Notes: a model not told the origin generated them from the letters alone. DNA of 64,000 bases from Idiomarina piscisalsi (GCF_003987095.1 NZ_PIQA01000004.1:62001-126000), one strand, 5' to 3'. Shown: positions 34,862-43,418, numbered from the stretch's first letter. Numbers and translations are program-made.

Positions 34862-35863
34862 ATGGATTACGCACTGATTTGGGCAATATTAATTTCGGTC
34901 GCCGTATTTGCGTATGTTGCGCTTGACGGTTTTGATTTGGGTATTGCATTGCTTTTCCCCTGGTTTAAAAAAGAAGAAGATCGCGATGTAATGATGAACA
35001 CTGTGGCGCCAGTCTGGGATGGTAATGAGACCTGGCTGGTACTAGGCGGTGGTGGCTTGTTGGCGGTGTTTCCGCTTGCCTACTCTGTGCTCATGCCTGC
35101 ACTTTATATGCCGGTTATTGCTATGCTGTTGGGGCTCATTTTTCGTGGTGTGGCTTTCGAGTACCGCTTTAAAACTAAGCGAGCAAAAGGGGTTTGGGAC
35201 TTATCCTTTATTATTGGTTCATTAATAGCGGCTTTGAGTCAGGGCATTATGCTGGGCGCAATGCTACAGGGTATTGAGGTAACAGACCGAGCCTATTCCG
35301 GCGGCTGGTTTGACTGGCTCACCCCATTTAGCTTCTTTTGTGGTATTGCTGTAGTTATTGGCTACATGATGCTGGGAGCGACTTGGTTAGTCATGAAAAC
35401 CAAAGGTGACCTGCAGCGTCAAAGCTATCGGGCGGGTTGGTACAGCGCTATTCTTTTAGTGGCCTGTATTGCTTTTGTGAGTCTTTATTTGCCTTACGTT
35501 GACAGCTACATTGCTGAGCGTTGGTTTACTTACCCCGCATCGGTTGGCTTGTGGGTGTTACCAGTATTGTTGGTGGTTATTACTCTGGGCTTACTGCGAT
35601 CGTTACAAAAACGGCAGGAAGGGCGGCCGTATTTGTGGGGCCTGGGGCTGTTTCTTCTGTCTTTTGCCGGGTTTGCGGTCAGTATTTTCCCTTACCTGGT
35701 ACCGCGCAGCATTACTTTGTGGCAGGCCGCCGCGCCTGAAAACAGCCTGAAGTTTCTGCTGGTTGGTGCCGTGGTACTCTTGCCGATTATCTTTGCCTAC
35801 ACCGGTTATACCTATTGGGTGTTCAGAGGTAAGGTAGACCCAAACAGCGGGTATCATGACTGA
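34862..35863 (+). CDS. cydB: Cytochrome bd-type quinol oxidase subunit II
   Basis: The second integral membrane subunit, with about eight or nine hydrophobic helices. The N-terminus has the family signature AYVALDGFDLGIALLFPW and later WDGNETWLVLGGGGLLAVFP. At 333 residues it fits CydB/CioB. The ATG follows GAGGAGG, 3 bp after cydA. The stop codon overlaps the start of the small third gene (TGATG). Confidence 0.95.
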   Translation: MDYALIWAILISVAVFAYVALDGFDLGIALLFPWFKKEEDRDVMMNTVAPVWDGNETWLVLGGGGLLAVFPLAYSVLMPALYMPVIAMLLGLIFRGVAFEYRFKTKRAKGVWDLSFIIGSLIAALSQGIMLGAMLQGIEVTDRAYSGGWFDWLTPFSFFCGIAVVIGYMMLGATWLVMKTKGDLQRQSYRAGWYSAILLVACIAFVSLYLPYVDSYIAERWFTYPASVGLWVLPVLLVVITLGLLRSLQKRQEGRPYLWGLGLFLLSFAGFAVSIFPYLVPRSITLWQAAAPENSLKFLLVGAVVLLPIIFAYTGYTYWVFRGKVDPNSGYHD

Positions 35864-35967
35864 TGAAACCGGTACTTAAAAAGTGGCTGTGGTTTGTCGG
35901 TTTGTGGTGCCTGGGAGTGCTGGCTGTCACCTTAGTTGGCGGCCTTATCCGTTGGGCTTTATTGTAG
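35863..35967 (+). CDS. DUF2474-like 34-residue membrane peptide of the bd oxidase
   Basis: A 34-codon frame starting inside the cydB stop (TGATG). It has a basic start (MKPVLKKWLW) and one membrane helix (FVGLWCLGVLAVTLVGGLI) ending RWALL. The coupled position, size and Trp/Gly-rich helix fit the DUF2474 family found after CIO-type cydAB, analogous to CydX, which stabilises the E. coli enzyme. A strong terminator follows 20 bp later, so the frame is the true end of the operon. Confidence 0.8.
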   Translation: MKPVLKKWLWFVGLWCLGVLAVTLVGGLIRWALL

Positions 35968-35985
35968 AAACAGAAGGTTGGGTGA

Positions 35986-36014
35986 AGGCACCCATTGGCG
36001 GGTGCCTTTTTATT
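35986..36014 (+). terminator. Intrinsic terminator of the cytochrome bd operon
   Basis: The stem AAGGCACCC / GGGTGCCTT is followed by a short T-run, directly after the 34-residue gene. Confidence 0.85.
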
Positions 36015-36030
36015 TGAGACCTAAAGTTAC

Positions 36031-37566
36031 TTAGTTTTCTAACTGATGAACCCACTCAGTTAACAAGCGCACTCCAAAGCCGGTTGGTCCTGCCGGATGA
36101 ATACCGGTATCCGAACTGACCATTGCGTCAGCAGCCATATCGATATGGATCCACGGCGTGTCACCGGCAAAGTGCTTAAGAAACGCTGCACCTGCCTGTG
36201 TGCCCGGAGAGCCAATGTTACGAATATCGGCCAGCGGGCTGTCGATAATGCCGTCATAGCCTTCTAAAGGCAGTTCCCAGACTTTTTCACCTGTTACATT
36301 GCCAGCCTCAATAATGGCTGTGCGTAAGTCGTCTTCAGACGCAAATAAAGCGGCATAACCGGTACCCAATGCACCAACTTTCGAACCGGTTAAGGTCGCA
36401 ATATTGGCAATGGCGCGAGGTTTGAACTTGTCGTTGGCATACCAGTTACCGTCGCCAAGAATCAGACGACCTTCGGCATCGGTGTTGGCAATTTCTACCA
36501 AAGTCCCGTCACCAGCTCTAACGACGTCGCCCGGCAATGTTGCTGAACCAGAAATAAGGTTGTGCGACAGCGGTGCTACAGCAACCACATTGACCGGAGC
36601 TTCTTGTGCCGCTAGCGCCATAACCGCGCCAATAACGGCTCCAGCACCAGCTTTGTCGGTTTGCATGCGCAAAATAGACGAAGAACTGGTTTTTAAGTTA
36701 TAGCCACCAGTGTCAAAGGTATTGCCTTTACCGACCAATGCAATTGGGTCGGCGTTACTGCCTTTATAGTGCGCGGCCAGCAGGTAAGAGCCGTGTTGGC
36801 TGCCCTGGCTAACACTTTTTAATAAACCCATACCCATTTCGTCGACCTGCTCAGGCGTGACAATGGTCAGCTCAATGTTTAAGTCTTTCATGGCTTCCTG
36901 AGCTAATTTCACAATAGCTTCAGGGTAGCCGTCGCTGCCGGGCAGAGCGGTAATGTCGCGGGCAACAAATACGCCTTCAGCAATAGCGCGAGAGGCCTGG
37001 TATTTTTTCTCTGCCATGTCAGGGCTTTTTACTAACCAGTGATAAGCCGCTTGCGGACGCTCTTTTGGTTCGGATTGATAACGGTCAAAGCGGTAATTAC
37101 GTAAATCCATACCGTGAGCAATGTGAGCACTCAATTCGGCGGCAATGCCCGGGTTGCTAATAAGGCGTGTGTCGAAAACAACGTTTTCTAATTCAGGCTT
37201 TAAAACGGCCGCAATAGACGCTCCTAACTTTTCTGCTTCAAAACGGGAAAGTTCAGTCGGATTTCCTACGCCCGCCAGAAGCAGGTGATTGGCTTTGGTG
37301 CCTTCTGGCGCAATCACTGTTGTTAACTGTGACGCTTCGCCTTTAAATTCTTCAATCTCTGCTGCGCGGCTAACGGCACTTGCGTCAGAGCCTGACCATT
37401 CTGGTAGCTCAACTGCCGTACCTTCCGGCACAAAAATAACGCGAGTTTTGGTGTGTTTGTTTTCATCAGAAAAGCTCGTGGACGTGTCCAGGTAGTCACT
37501 TGCCAACGCAGGCAGCGACAAAACCGAAGAAACAGCCAAAGCACTCATGACTTGTTTTAACGACAT
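36031..37566 (-). CDS. Secreted M17 leucyl aminopeptidase
   Basis: A PepA-family zinc aminopeptidase with a signal peptide (about 1-22, ending LPALASD), so likely periplasmic, unlike cytoplasmic PepA. The M17 catalytic core is present: Lys in VGKGNTFDTGGYNLK, Asp in MQTDKAGAGAVIG, and the signature NTDAEGRLILGD. The 511 residues include the usual N-terminal alpha/beta domain. It stands alone. The DNA of its neighbourhood shows no sign of transfer. It adds to the several peptidases of this window. Confidence 0.9.
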   Translation of the reverse strand: MSLKQVMSALAVSSVLSLPALASDYLDTSTSFSDENKHTKTRVIFVPEGTAVELPEWSGSDASAVSRAAEIEEFKGEASQLTTVIAPEGTKANHLLLAGVGNPTELSRFEAEKLGASIAAVLKPELENVVFDTRLISNPGIAAELSAHIAHGMDLRNYRFDRYQSEPKERPQAAYHWLVKSPDMAEKKYQASRAIAEGVFVARDITALPGSDGYPEAIVKLAQEAMKDLNIELTIVTPEQVDEMGMGLLKSVSQGSQHGSYLLAAHYKGSNADPIALVGKGNTFDTGGYNLKTSSSSILRMQTDKAGAGAVIGAVMALAAQEAPVNVVAVAPLSHNLISGSATLPGDVVRAGDGTLVEIANTDAEGRLILGDGNWYANDKFKPRAIANIATLTGSKVGALGTGYAALFASEDDLRTAIIEAGNVTGEKVWELPLEGYDGIIDSPLADIRNIGSPGTQAGAAFLKHFAGDTPWIHIDMAADAMVSSDTGIHPAGPTGFGVRLLTEWVHQLEN

Positions 37567-37758
37567 AGTGTTTTCCTTGAATTAGGTTTTCTTGAGTTGT
37601 CTGCGTTTACTATAAAACCATAACCCACTGACAGGCAAAGCGATTAAGGCCAAACCCGATAAAAGCACGACGAATTCATTGTCCGCTATAGTTGATACTG
37701 ATAAAAACAACACAGGTTGTGGTAGTCTGAGAGAAAACAAGAAAAAGGTCATACCATC

Positions 37759-39321
37759 ATGAAAACATTATCTAAAATTCTGTGTGTTAGTGCAGCTGCT
37801 GGTGCGTTATTGGCTTGCTCTGAAAGTGCAAAAGTTGAGCGGGAAGAGGGCGTCTCACTGGAGCAGAAAATTCGTCAAACCGCCGAACAGTCTCTGGATG
37901 CTTTTAACATTCCGGGCCTTGCGGTTGTTGCGGTTAAAGACGGTGAAGTCATTTTAGCTGAAGGCTTCGGCGTACGCGATATTGAGTCACAAGAGCCGGT
38001 TACGCCAACAACTTTGTTCGGTATCGCTTCTCATACCAAGGCCTTTACCGCTGCGGCTATGGCAACCCTGGTTGAGCAGGGAAAAGTGGAGTGGGACGAT
38101 AAAGTCATTGAGCACTTACCAAGTTTTAAACTAGCAGACCCATACATCACTCGTGAGCTGACCATTCGGGACTTACTGAGTCACCGTTCTGGCCTTGGGT
38201 TAGGTGCCGGCGACTTGATGATTTGGCCGAACACCGACAAAACCACCGACGAAGTCATTGCCGGCTTGGCCAATGTGCCCATTGAACATGGCTTTCGTGA
38301 ACGCTTTGACTACAACAACTTGATGTTTGTGACAGCAGGTGAGGTGATTAGCGAAGTCTCGGGTATGCCGTATCATCAGTACGTTGAGCAAACGCTGTTT
38401 GAGCCCATGCAAATGGACGAAAGCACTATTGGATTTTCTCGTATTGATGCTAGTTACGACAATGTGGCGGTAGGCACCATTGAAATGGACGGTGAACTGC
38501 ATCGGTTCCCGCTCGACTTTCTTGAGGACTTCTCTGCGGCGGGAGCAACGGCAGCAAGTGTTGATGATATGAGCCGTTGGCTGCTGACTCTGCTGAATGA
38601 AGGCGAAACACCGACCGACAGACGTTTATTTAAGGAAGAGTCGTTGCACGATATGTGGCAACTGACCACGCCACTGCCGGTGTCGGCTGATGCGGCAGAG
38701 CAAGGCACATACTTTCGTGGCTATGGGTTAGGTTGGTTCGTAAAAGACTATTATGGTGTTAAGCATGTGTCTCACAGCGGCGGTATTTTGGGAATGCTGT
38801 CTTTTACAACGGTTATTCCTGAAAAAGAGTTCGCCATTACTGTTATGAGTAATCAGCAGGCGTTTGGTGCGTTGACCGCAATAGTGCAAGAGTCTCTGGA
38901 AGTAGTTCTGGATGTGCCGGACCAGGAATGGGTCGCAAAGGAAAGTAAGAAATATCATGAGTTCATTCAGAAAAAGACGGACTTTAAGGTAGAGGCGGTT
39001 GATGATCCGCAGCCATCGCTGGCGCTATCGAAATATGCGGGAACTTATACCGACGCCTGGTACGGCGATGTCGTTATATCTGAGAAGGGCGACGCTCTGC
39101 ACATAGATTTCACCCATACCGATATGCTGAAAGGTTCGCTGGAGCACTACAACGGCAATACCTTTATTGTGCGTTGGGATGAACCCTTGTTAGAAGCCGA
39201 TGCCTTTATTGATTTTAATGTGAATAGAAACAACGAAATAAAGACAGCAACAATGGAAGTGGTAGCTGACTTTACGGACTTTAGTTTCGACTTTCACAAC
39301 TTAAAACTCGAGAAGCAGTAA
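37759..39321 (+). CDS. Serine-hydrolase lipoprotein (class C beta-lactamase/DD-peptidase fold)
   Basis: A lipoprotein signal ends with the lipobox LLAC (lipidated Cys20). The beta-lactamase-like domain holds SxxK at Ser91-His-Thr-Lys94, YxN at Tyr185-Asn-Asn187 and a third motif HSGG near 340. The C-terminal DUF3471-type domain (about 410-520) is common in esterase or peptidase members. It may hydrolyse D-amino-acid peptides, beta-lactams or esters; the sequence does not decide. It stands alone with a start after AGAAAAAGG and lies directly before the tRNA-Arg gene. Confidence 0.88.
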   Translation: MKTLSKILCVSAAAGALLACSESAKVEREEGVSLEQKIRQTAEQSLDAFNIPGLAVVAVKDGEVILAEGFGVRDIESQEPVTPTTLFGIASHTKAFTAAAMATLVEQGKVEWDDKVIEHLPSFKLADPYITRELTIRDLLSHRSGLGLGAGDLMIWPNTDKTTDEVIAGLANVPIEHGFRERFDYNNLMFVTAGEVISEVSGMPYHQYVEQTLFEPMQMDESTIGFSRIDASYDNVAVGTIEMDGELHRFPLDFLEDFSAAGATAASVDDMSRWLLTLLNEGETPTDRRLFKEESLHDMWQLTTPLPVSADAAEQGTYFRGYGLGWFVKDYYGVKHVSHSGGILGMLSFTTVIPEKEFAITVMSNQQAFGALTAIVQESLEVVLDVPDQEWVAKESKKYHEFIQKKTDFKVEAVDDPQPSLALSKYAGTYTDAWYGDVVISEKGDALHIDFTHTDMLKGSLEHYNGNTFIVRWDEPLLEADAFIDFNVNRNNEIKTATMEVVADFTDFSFDFHNLKLEKQ

Positions 39322-39333
39322 CCACGCCAACTC

Positions 39334-39362
39334 TGGACATAGCGAGGGCCAGTCCCTATAAT
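39334..39362 (+). promoter_or_regulatory. tRNA-Arg promoter
   Basis: TGGACA (39334-39339) and a perfect TATAAT (39357-39362) are 17 bp apart. The GC-rich stretch GCCCTCGC that follows is a typical stringent-response discriminator of stable-RNA promoters. Confidence 0.85.
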
Positions 39363-39384
39363 GCCCTCGCTTTCCAAAGCATGC

Positions 39385-39461
39385 GCACCCTTAGCTCAGC
39401 TGGATAGAGCGTCGCCCTCCGGAGGCGAAGGTCATAGGTTCGACTCCTATAGGGTGCGCCA
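39385..39461 (+). tRNA. tRNA-Arg (anticodon CCG)
   Basis: A complete 77-nt cloverleaf. The acceptor stem is GCACCCT / AGGGTGC, the anticodon loop is CTCCGGA (anticodon CCG, reading CGG), the T-arm is ATAGG-TTCGACT-CCTAT and CCA is encoded. Its last 34 bases plus the next T are repeated exactly at 50576-50610, so this gene served as the attachment site of the accessory region to its right. Confidence 0.97.
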
Positions 39462-39462
39462 T
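39428..39462 (+). repeat. Left attachment repeat (attL) in the tRNA-Arg 3' end
   Basis: A 35-bp sequence from AAGGTCATAGG to GCGCCAT covers the variable loop, T-arm and acceptor 3' strand of the tRNA gene. It is identical to 50576-50610. Tyrosine-recombinase islands use exactly this part of tRNA genes and restore it on insertion. Confidence 0.85.
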
Positions 39463-39510
39463 ATTCTATGTATCTCGCAGCGTTAGTTATTACTAACTTT
39501 TTATTTTCTT

Positions 39511-39526
39511 GTGTCCATTCCGTGTC
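39511..39526 (+). repeat. GTGTC repeats downstream of the first tRNA-Arg
   Basis: GTGTCCATTCCGTGTC holds two direct GTGTC units 11 bp apart, about 50 bp after the tRNA end. Similar pairs follow the second tRNA and the right tRNA fragment. They could be integrase arm-type sites (inference). Confidence 0.45.
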
Positions 39527-39677
39527 TTAATTGACTTCTATCAACGGTTTGCGAACTTCTAAAAGTACGTCATCAAACACCGTGGGTAGTCATTTTATTA
39601 AACTTATAGTTTGATTAATTAAAAATACACGTCAATAATTAACGTTTATATCTAAATTTTTAAACTGAAGGCGCCTG

Positions 39678-40451
39678 ATGCTAAACCATGAAGCAAGGAA
39701 AACATTAAGACTAAAGCTACCTTTGGGCATGGTAGCAACGAAGCGTTGGCTACAAGAGCAGGGGTTAAGTTTGCACTACATCGACAACTCAGTCCGAAGA
39801 GGAGCCTTAGTTGTAGTTGCTCCCGGAGTTTATTATCGAGAAGAATCTTATCCTACTTGGCAGGGTGTGGTCGCTTCACTGCAGCGAATGGTCAGGCCCC
39901 CTGTCCATATGGGAGGGCTAAGTGCGGTAGCGTTACATGGTGTAAGCCATTTCGTAAATAACAGTGGCAAGCCTCTAGTTGACTTATACTCTCCCGATAA
40001 GCTCCCAGTCTGGATTGATAAGATAAATGTAGAAGCCAATTTTGAATGGCATGGTACGAAACGTCTGTGGCCTGAATCATTAATGAACGAACAGCGCGTT
40101 ATTCGTCATCATCAATGGGCAAAGGGCCTGCCGGAAATAACGTATTCATGTGTTGAAAAAGCTTACTTAGAAGTTCTTAACGAGGTACCTAAGCATGTCA
40201 GCTTTGAGCACGCTGACGCCCTCCTTCAGGGGTTGCATAACTTATCACCTCGGAAGCTGGATACGTTGTTAAAAGCCTGTCTTAACGTAAAAGTCAAACG
40301 GCTATTCTGTTGGCTAGCGGAGCGTAATCAACAGCCTTGGTTTAAACACTTAAACCCAAGCGAATATGATCTAGGCTCAGGCAAGAGGGTCATAGCAGTA
40401 GATGGCCGCCTGGAAAGTAAATGGCAAATTACGGTTCCCAAGGAGATGTAA
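39678..40451 (+). CDS. abiEi: AbiEi-family antitoxin (type IV toxin-antitoxin)
   Basis: A 257-residue protein with the AbiEi pattern: an N-terminal winged helix (MVATKRWLQEQGLSLHYIDN, GALVVVAPGVYYR), then HMGGLSAVALHGVSHFV and a C-terminal AbiEi domain. In characterised systems AbiEi represses the operon and antagonises AbiEii without binding it stably. The ATG follows GAAGGCG. The A+T-rich upstream 200 bp probably holds operator repeats, though none is clear. It is 6 bp before the partner toxin gene and close to the tRNA attachment site. Confidence 0.87.
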   Translation: MLNHEARKTLRLKLPLGMVATKRWLQEQGLSLHYIDNSVRRGALVVVAPGVYYREESYPTWQGVVASLQRMVRPPVHMGGLSAVALHGVSHFVNNSGKPLVDLYSPDKLPVWIDKINVEANFEWHGTKRLWPESLMNEQRVIRHHQWAKGLPEITYSCVEKAYLEVLNEVPKHVSFEHADALLQGLHNLSPRKLDTLLKACLNVKVKRLFCWLAERNQQPWFKHLNPSEYDLGSGKRVIAVDGRLESKWQITVPKEM

Positions 40452-40457
40452 ATTATC

Positions 40458-41384
40458 ATGGATAGAAATAGCGTTTATTATCGTCAGGTTCAGCTGCTTA
40501 TGCAGGTGCTACCATTTGTTGCGGCTCATGACTGTTTTGCGCTCAAAGGCGGTACAGCGATTAACCTATTTGTCAGAGATTTTCCAAGGCTGTCGGTTGA
40601 TATTGACCTCGTCTTTTTACCTATGATGGACCGGGGTGAGGCACTTCAAATGATCACAAGTCACCTGGAGCAAATAGCAAAGAATCTTACCGCAGCGCTG
40701 CAAGATGTGACTGTCATACGCTCATTTGAAGTTAAAAAGGACGCGCTCCGTTTATTGGCGGAGCGTGATGTTGGCGGTACAAAGGTTCAGATAAAGATAG
40801 AACTGTCACCTGTTCTTCGAGGAACGGTCTACGAATCAAACGCTTTGAGTGTTACTGAAGCGGTTGAAAATGAATTCGGATTCGCGGAAATTTCAGTGGT
40901 CAGTTTTGCCGACCTCTATGCTGGTAAAATTTGCGCCGCACTCGATCGGCAACACCCTAGGGACTTGTTTGACGTCAAACTACTCTTGGATAATGAAGGC
41001 CTCACTGATGATATTCGTAAAGCGTTAATTGTTTATATGATCAGCCACCCGCGTCCTATTTCGGAATTATTACGACCCAATTTCAAAGATATTGCTGCCC
41101 TTTATGAGGGGGAATTTAAGTCGATGGCAGACATTGATGTCCCGCTAGTGGAGCTTATGGCTGCGCGTGAGGAAATTGTAAAACGTATGCATGCTACATT
41201 TACTGACGAGGAGAGGTCGTTTCTTTTGACGTTTAAGTCACGCAAACCGGATTGGTCATTACTCGGAATTGCGAATATTGAGCAGTTGCCTGCTGTTCGT
41301 TGGAAACTGAATAACCTCCAAAAAATGAGTGAGGAAAGGCACCGGATAGCTTATAACAAACTTAAGGAAGCTCTCAATTCATAA
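40458..41384 (+). CDS. abiEii: AbiEii-family nucleotidyltransferase toxin
   Basis: A 308-residue member of the AbiEii/AbiGii group of the DNA polymerase beta nucleotidyltransferase superfamily. The active-site motifs are visible: ALKGGTAINLF and the Asp pair in LSVDIDLVFLP, then SFADLYAGKICAALDRQHPRDLFDV. Family members stop growth by nucleotidylating targets such as tRNA ends and abort phage infection. The ribosome site AGGAG lies inside the end of the antitoxin gene, so translation is coupled. It appears intact. Confidence 0.87.
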   Translation: MDRNSVYYRQVQLLMQVLPFVAAHDCFALKGGTAINLFVRDFPRLSVDIDLVFLPMMDRGEALQMITSHLEQIAKNLTAALQDVTVIRSFEVKKDALRLLAERDVGGTKVQIKIELSPVLRGTVYESNALSVTEAVENEFGFAEISVVSFADLYAGKICAALDRQHPRDLFDVKLLLDNEGLTDDIRKALIVYMISHPRPISELLRPNFKDIAALYEGEFKSMADIDVPLVELMAAREEIVKRMHATFTDEERSFLLTFKSRKPDWSLLGIANIEQLPAVRWKLNNLQKMSEERHRIAYNKLKEALNS

Positions 41385-41428
41385 CGCGCGTCGTGTTCTT
41401 CCTAAACCACTTTACCCCGTACCCCTTG

Positions 41429-41451
41429 CCTTAAGCCCTATGGGCTTAAGG
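41429..41451. repeat. Perfect 10-bp hairpin after abiEii
   Basis: CCTTAAGCCC and GGGCTTAAGG enclose a 3-base loop. It lies 44 bp after the toxin gene but lacks a T-run. It is either a weak terminator or the end of the mobile piece. Confidence 0.55.
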
Positions 41452-41726
41452 TAGCACATTTACTCAGTTTTATTTCAAATTTGGCGCGGTTTTTATATTC
41501 TTTTTCATGTGCTTTTTGTTCGGAGTTACCTCCGAAAACTTTCGTTGGCCTTAAATCCGATGTATTTTTGGCATAGTTCGATGTGTCATGTTTTGCAGCT
41601 TGTTGGCCTCACTAGTTGAAATACCTGGCTAAATGGCCTGATCAAAAATCGTCTGTAAGCCTCGCCACACCTGATAAAACCACTTTCGTAGGTATGGTAC
41701 CACTTAACCACTTTTCGTTGGGGTAT

Positions 41727-41749
41727 ACTCCGGAGGCAAAGGTCGTTCG
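41727..41749 (+). pseudogene. Decayed tRNA-Arg-like fragment
   Basis: ACTCCGGAGGCAAAGGTC followed by GTTCG resembles the anticodon arm, variable loop and T-loop of tRNA-Arg(CCG) with the middle of the T-stem lost. It lies 40 bp upstream of the second intact tRNA-Arg. The rest of 41452-41788 holds nothing recognisable. Confidence 0.4.
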
Positions 41750-41788
41750 GTAAATAGGCACAGTGGTTAGAAGTCAAAATTTGGAAAT

Positions 41789-41865
41789 GCGCCCGTAGCT
41801 CAGCTGGATAGAGCGCCGCCCTCCGGAGGCGGAGGTCACAGGTTCGACTCCTGTCGGGCGCGCCA
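41789..41865 (+). tRNA. Second tRNA-Arg (anticodon CCG)
   Basis: A complete 77-nt cloverleaf with acceptor GCGCCCG / CGGGCGC, anticodon loop CTCCGGA, T-arm ACAGG-TTCGACT-CCTGT and encoded CCA. It has the same anticodon as the first copy, but the acceptor and T stems differ by compensatory changes, so it is a diverged functional gene and not a recent duplicate. It lies inside the accessory region. Its 5' flank recurs at the right boundary. Confidence 0.96.
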
Positions 41866-41945
41866 TTTTACTGGCCTGCAGTGATTTTCTTCCTTTCGCA
41901 TCTACTCTAAATTCTTTTCTTTGCTGATTTTTCGGTGGATCAAGG

Positions 41946-41966
41946 CTGTGTCCATTCTGTGTCCAG
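41946..41966 (+). repeat. GTGTCC repeats downstream of the second tRNA-Arg
   Basis: Two TGTGTCCA units lie 11 bp apart, about 80 bp after the tRNA end. This is the clearest of the three such pairs that follow tRNA-Arg copies in this window. Confidence 0.5.
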
Positions 41967-42058
41967 ATTGTGGCCTGAGATTTTACAACCGTACTAAAAA
42001 ACAGTGAGTTTGACCTTTACCTCTGGAATGACCCCAGTACCATTGACACCCTGACACC

Positions 42059-42130
42059 TCAAAATGAGGTTTGCTCGAACTGCTTGGGGCTGATGCCACC
42101 TAGATGGTTATAGGTGTCTATCAAATCAGT
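42059..42130 (-). pseudogene. IS3-family transposase C-terminal remnant
   Basis: Minus-strand codons read IDTYNHLGGISPKQFEQ and a stop, which resembles the end of OrfB (DDE transposase) of IS3-family elements (usual pattern YN...LGGxSPxxFE). An in-frame stop lies about 12 codons upstream and no other part of an IS is visible. The remaining bases between 41967 and 42338 show no gene. Confidence 0.5.
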
Positions 42131-42338
42131 GGAGATTCATAAAGACTGAAATTACGTTCTAGTTTCTTCGTCATCTTGCCTGCTAATTGTGTTTTCGTAC
42201 ATGATAGCACCTATAATGAGATGGCCAAATTTGGTTTGCCATTACACTTCTAAATTTATTATGTCTATAGGGCTTCACCTAGATTTTAGGAACATCTCAA
42301 GATATTAGGGGAAGTTTCCTAGAGAGCATCCTGCGTCG

Positions 42339-43418
42339 TTAACCAAGTAGGCGTTGCCTGAGTTCATCAGGCGCCAGACCAAGCCATCGCTTACAGGCGC
42401 GACGAAAATTGTTGGGGTTGCTGTAACCGAGTTTCTGCGCAAGTTCGCGGTTAGTGCCACCGGGTTGCTGCAACAAATCCAGCAGCTTATACAGCCGCAC
42501 TTGATCATAAAATATTTGATAAGACTGACCAAAACTGGCGAATAGGCGTTTGCATGAGGACACGCTAAGCCCCATGACCTCTGACAGCTCACTTAGTGAA
42601 ACGTCCTCAGAGCGGTTAAGCCGCAACAACAAATAGCGAAAAATACGTTCAAGTTGCGTGGGAGTTGCTAAAGATTGCCGTTGTATCTGACAAAAATAGC
42701 GTGCTTGCTTTAATTGTCCCGGCTTCACAGTTCGGCACTGAATCAGTTGTTGGCGGGGTATTACAAGGCGAGTAATCTCGCGTACATGAGTTTGTACTTG
42801 CCATTTTCGCCACACTGGAAGGGGAGTTATGTCCGGTGGCAGGTGCAAACACCAATGATGAAGATCATCGCCACGCAACTTGGCAATAGACACGAATAAG
42901 GCAATAGTCAGTTTTATGCTGGCGCACCGCGCTGCGGTAGTCATTTTATTGCGGCTGCCTGAAAAAGGAATGATGTCGACGACAAGCTCTTTAGGTCTCT
43001 GCTGCGGTAACAGAATCACATTGGGAATCACTAGATCGCGGTAGCGATAACTATATCGAAGCGCATCAGCAAGACTGGCGGCTTGTAAACTCAAATCAAC
43101 CAATGGGTTTAGTGCACTTCGACAAAAGGTCTCGGCTATCAATTGCCATATCTGTGGCTCGTTAACCTGGCATTCAACCTGTCCCAATAATTGTTGCAAC
43201 TGACAGTGGGAAATCCGGTAGTCAGCAGTTTTTATGCCGTCATAATAGGGAGGTAAGTCTCGCAGTAACTCATCAGTATTGATGCCCCGCTGCCGCAGCA
43301 GTGGCTGCAGAGCAGCCAGCCACGGTTTAGCGTACAACAAAGGTGAGTTAAGCGAGCGTCCGGGCTGCACGTGTATCCCCTTGCTGGGTGTCGGCACTGG
43401 TATTTTCGGTAGCTTCAT
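42339..43418 (-). CDS. AraC-family transcriptional regulator
   Basis: A 359-residue regulator with an N-terminal ligand-type domain of the Arabinose_bd / OruR-like group (about 20-220) and a C-terminal AraC double helix-turn-helix (about 255-355: VSLSELSEVMGLSVSSCKRLF; TNRELAQKLGYSNPNNFRRAC). Its 5' part overlaps the 3' end of the membrane GGDEF-like gene by about 70 bases. The true start is uncertain: ATG at 43418 has a weak ribosome site, while a GTG near 43370 follows AGGGG. It probably controls the receptor-phytase genes of this cassette, an inference from position. Confidence 0.85.
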   Translation of the reverse strand: MKLPKIPVPTPSKGIHVQPGRSLNSPLLYAKPWLAALQPLLRQRGINTDELLRDLPPYYDGIKTADYRISHCQLQQLLGQVECQVNEPQIWQLIAETFCRSALNPLVDLSLQAASLADALRYSYRYRDLVIPNVILLPQQRPKELVVDIIPFSGSRNKMTTAARCASIKLTIALFVSIAKLRGDDLHHWCLHLPPDITPLPVWRKWQVQTHVREITRLVIPRQQLIQCRTVKPGQLKQARYFCQIQRQSLATPTQLERIFRYLLLRLNRSEDVSLSELSEVMGLSVSSCKRLFASFGQSYQIFYDQVRLYKLLDLLQQPGGTNRELAQKLGYSNPNNFRRACKRWLGLAPDELRQRLLG

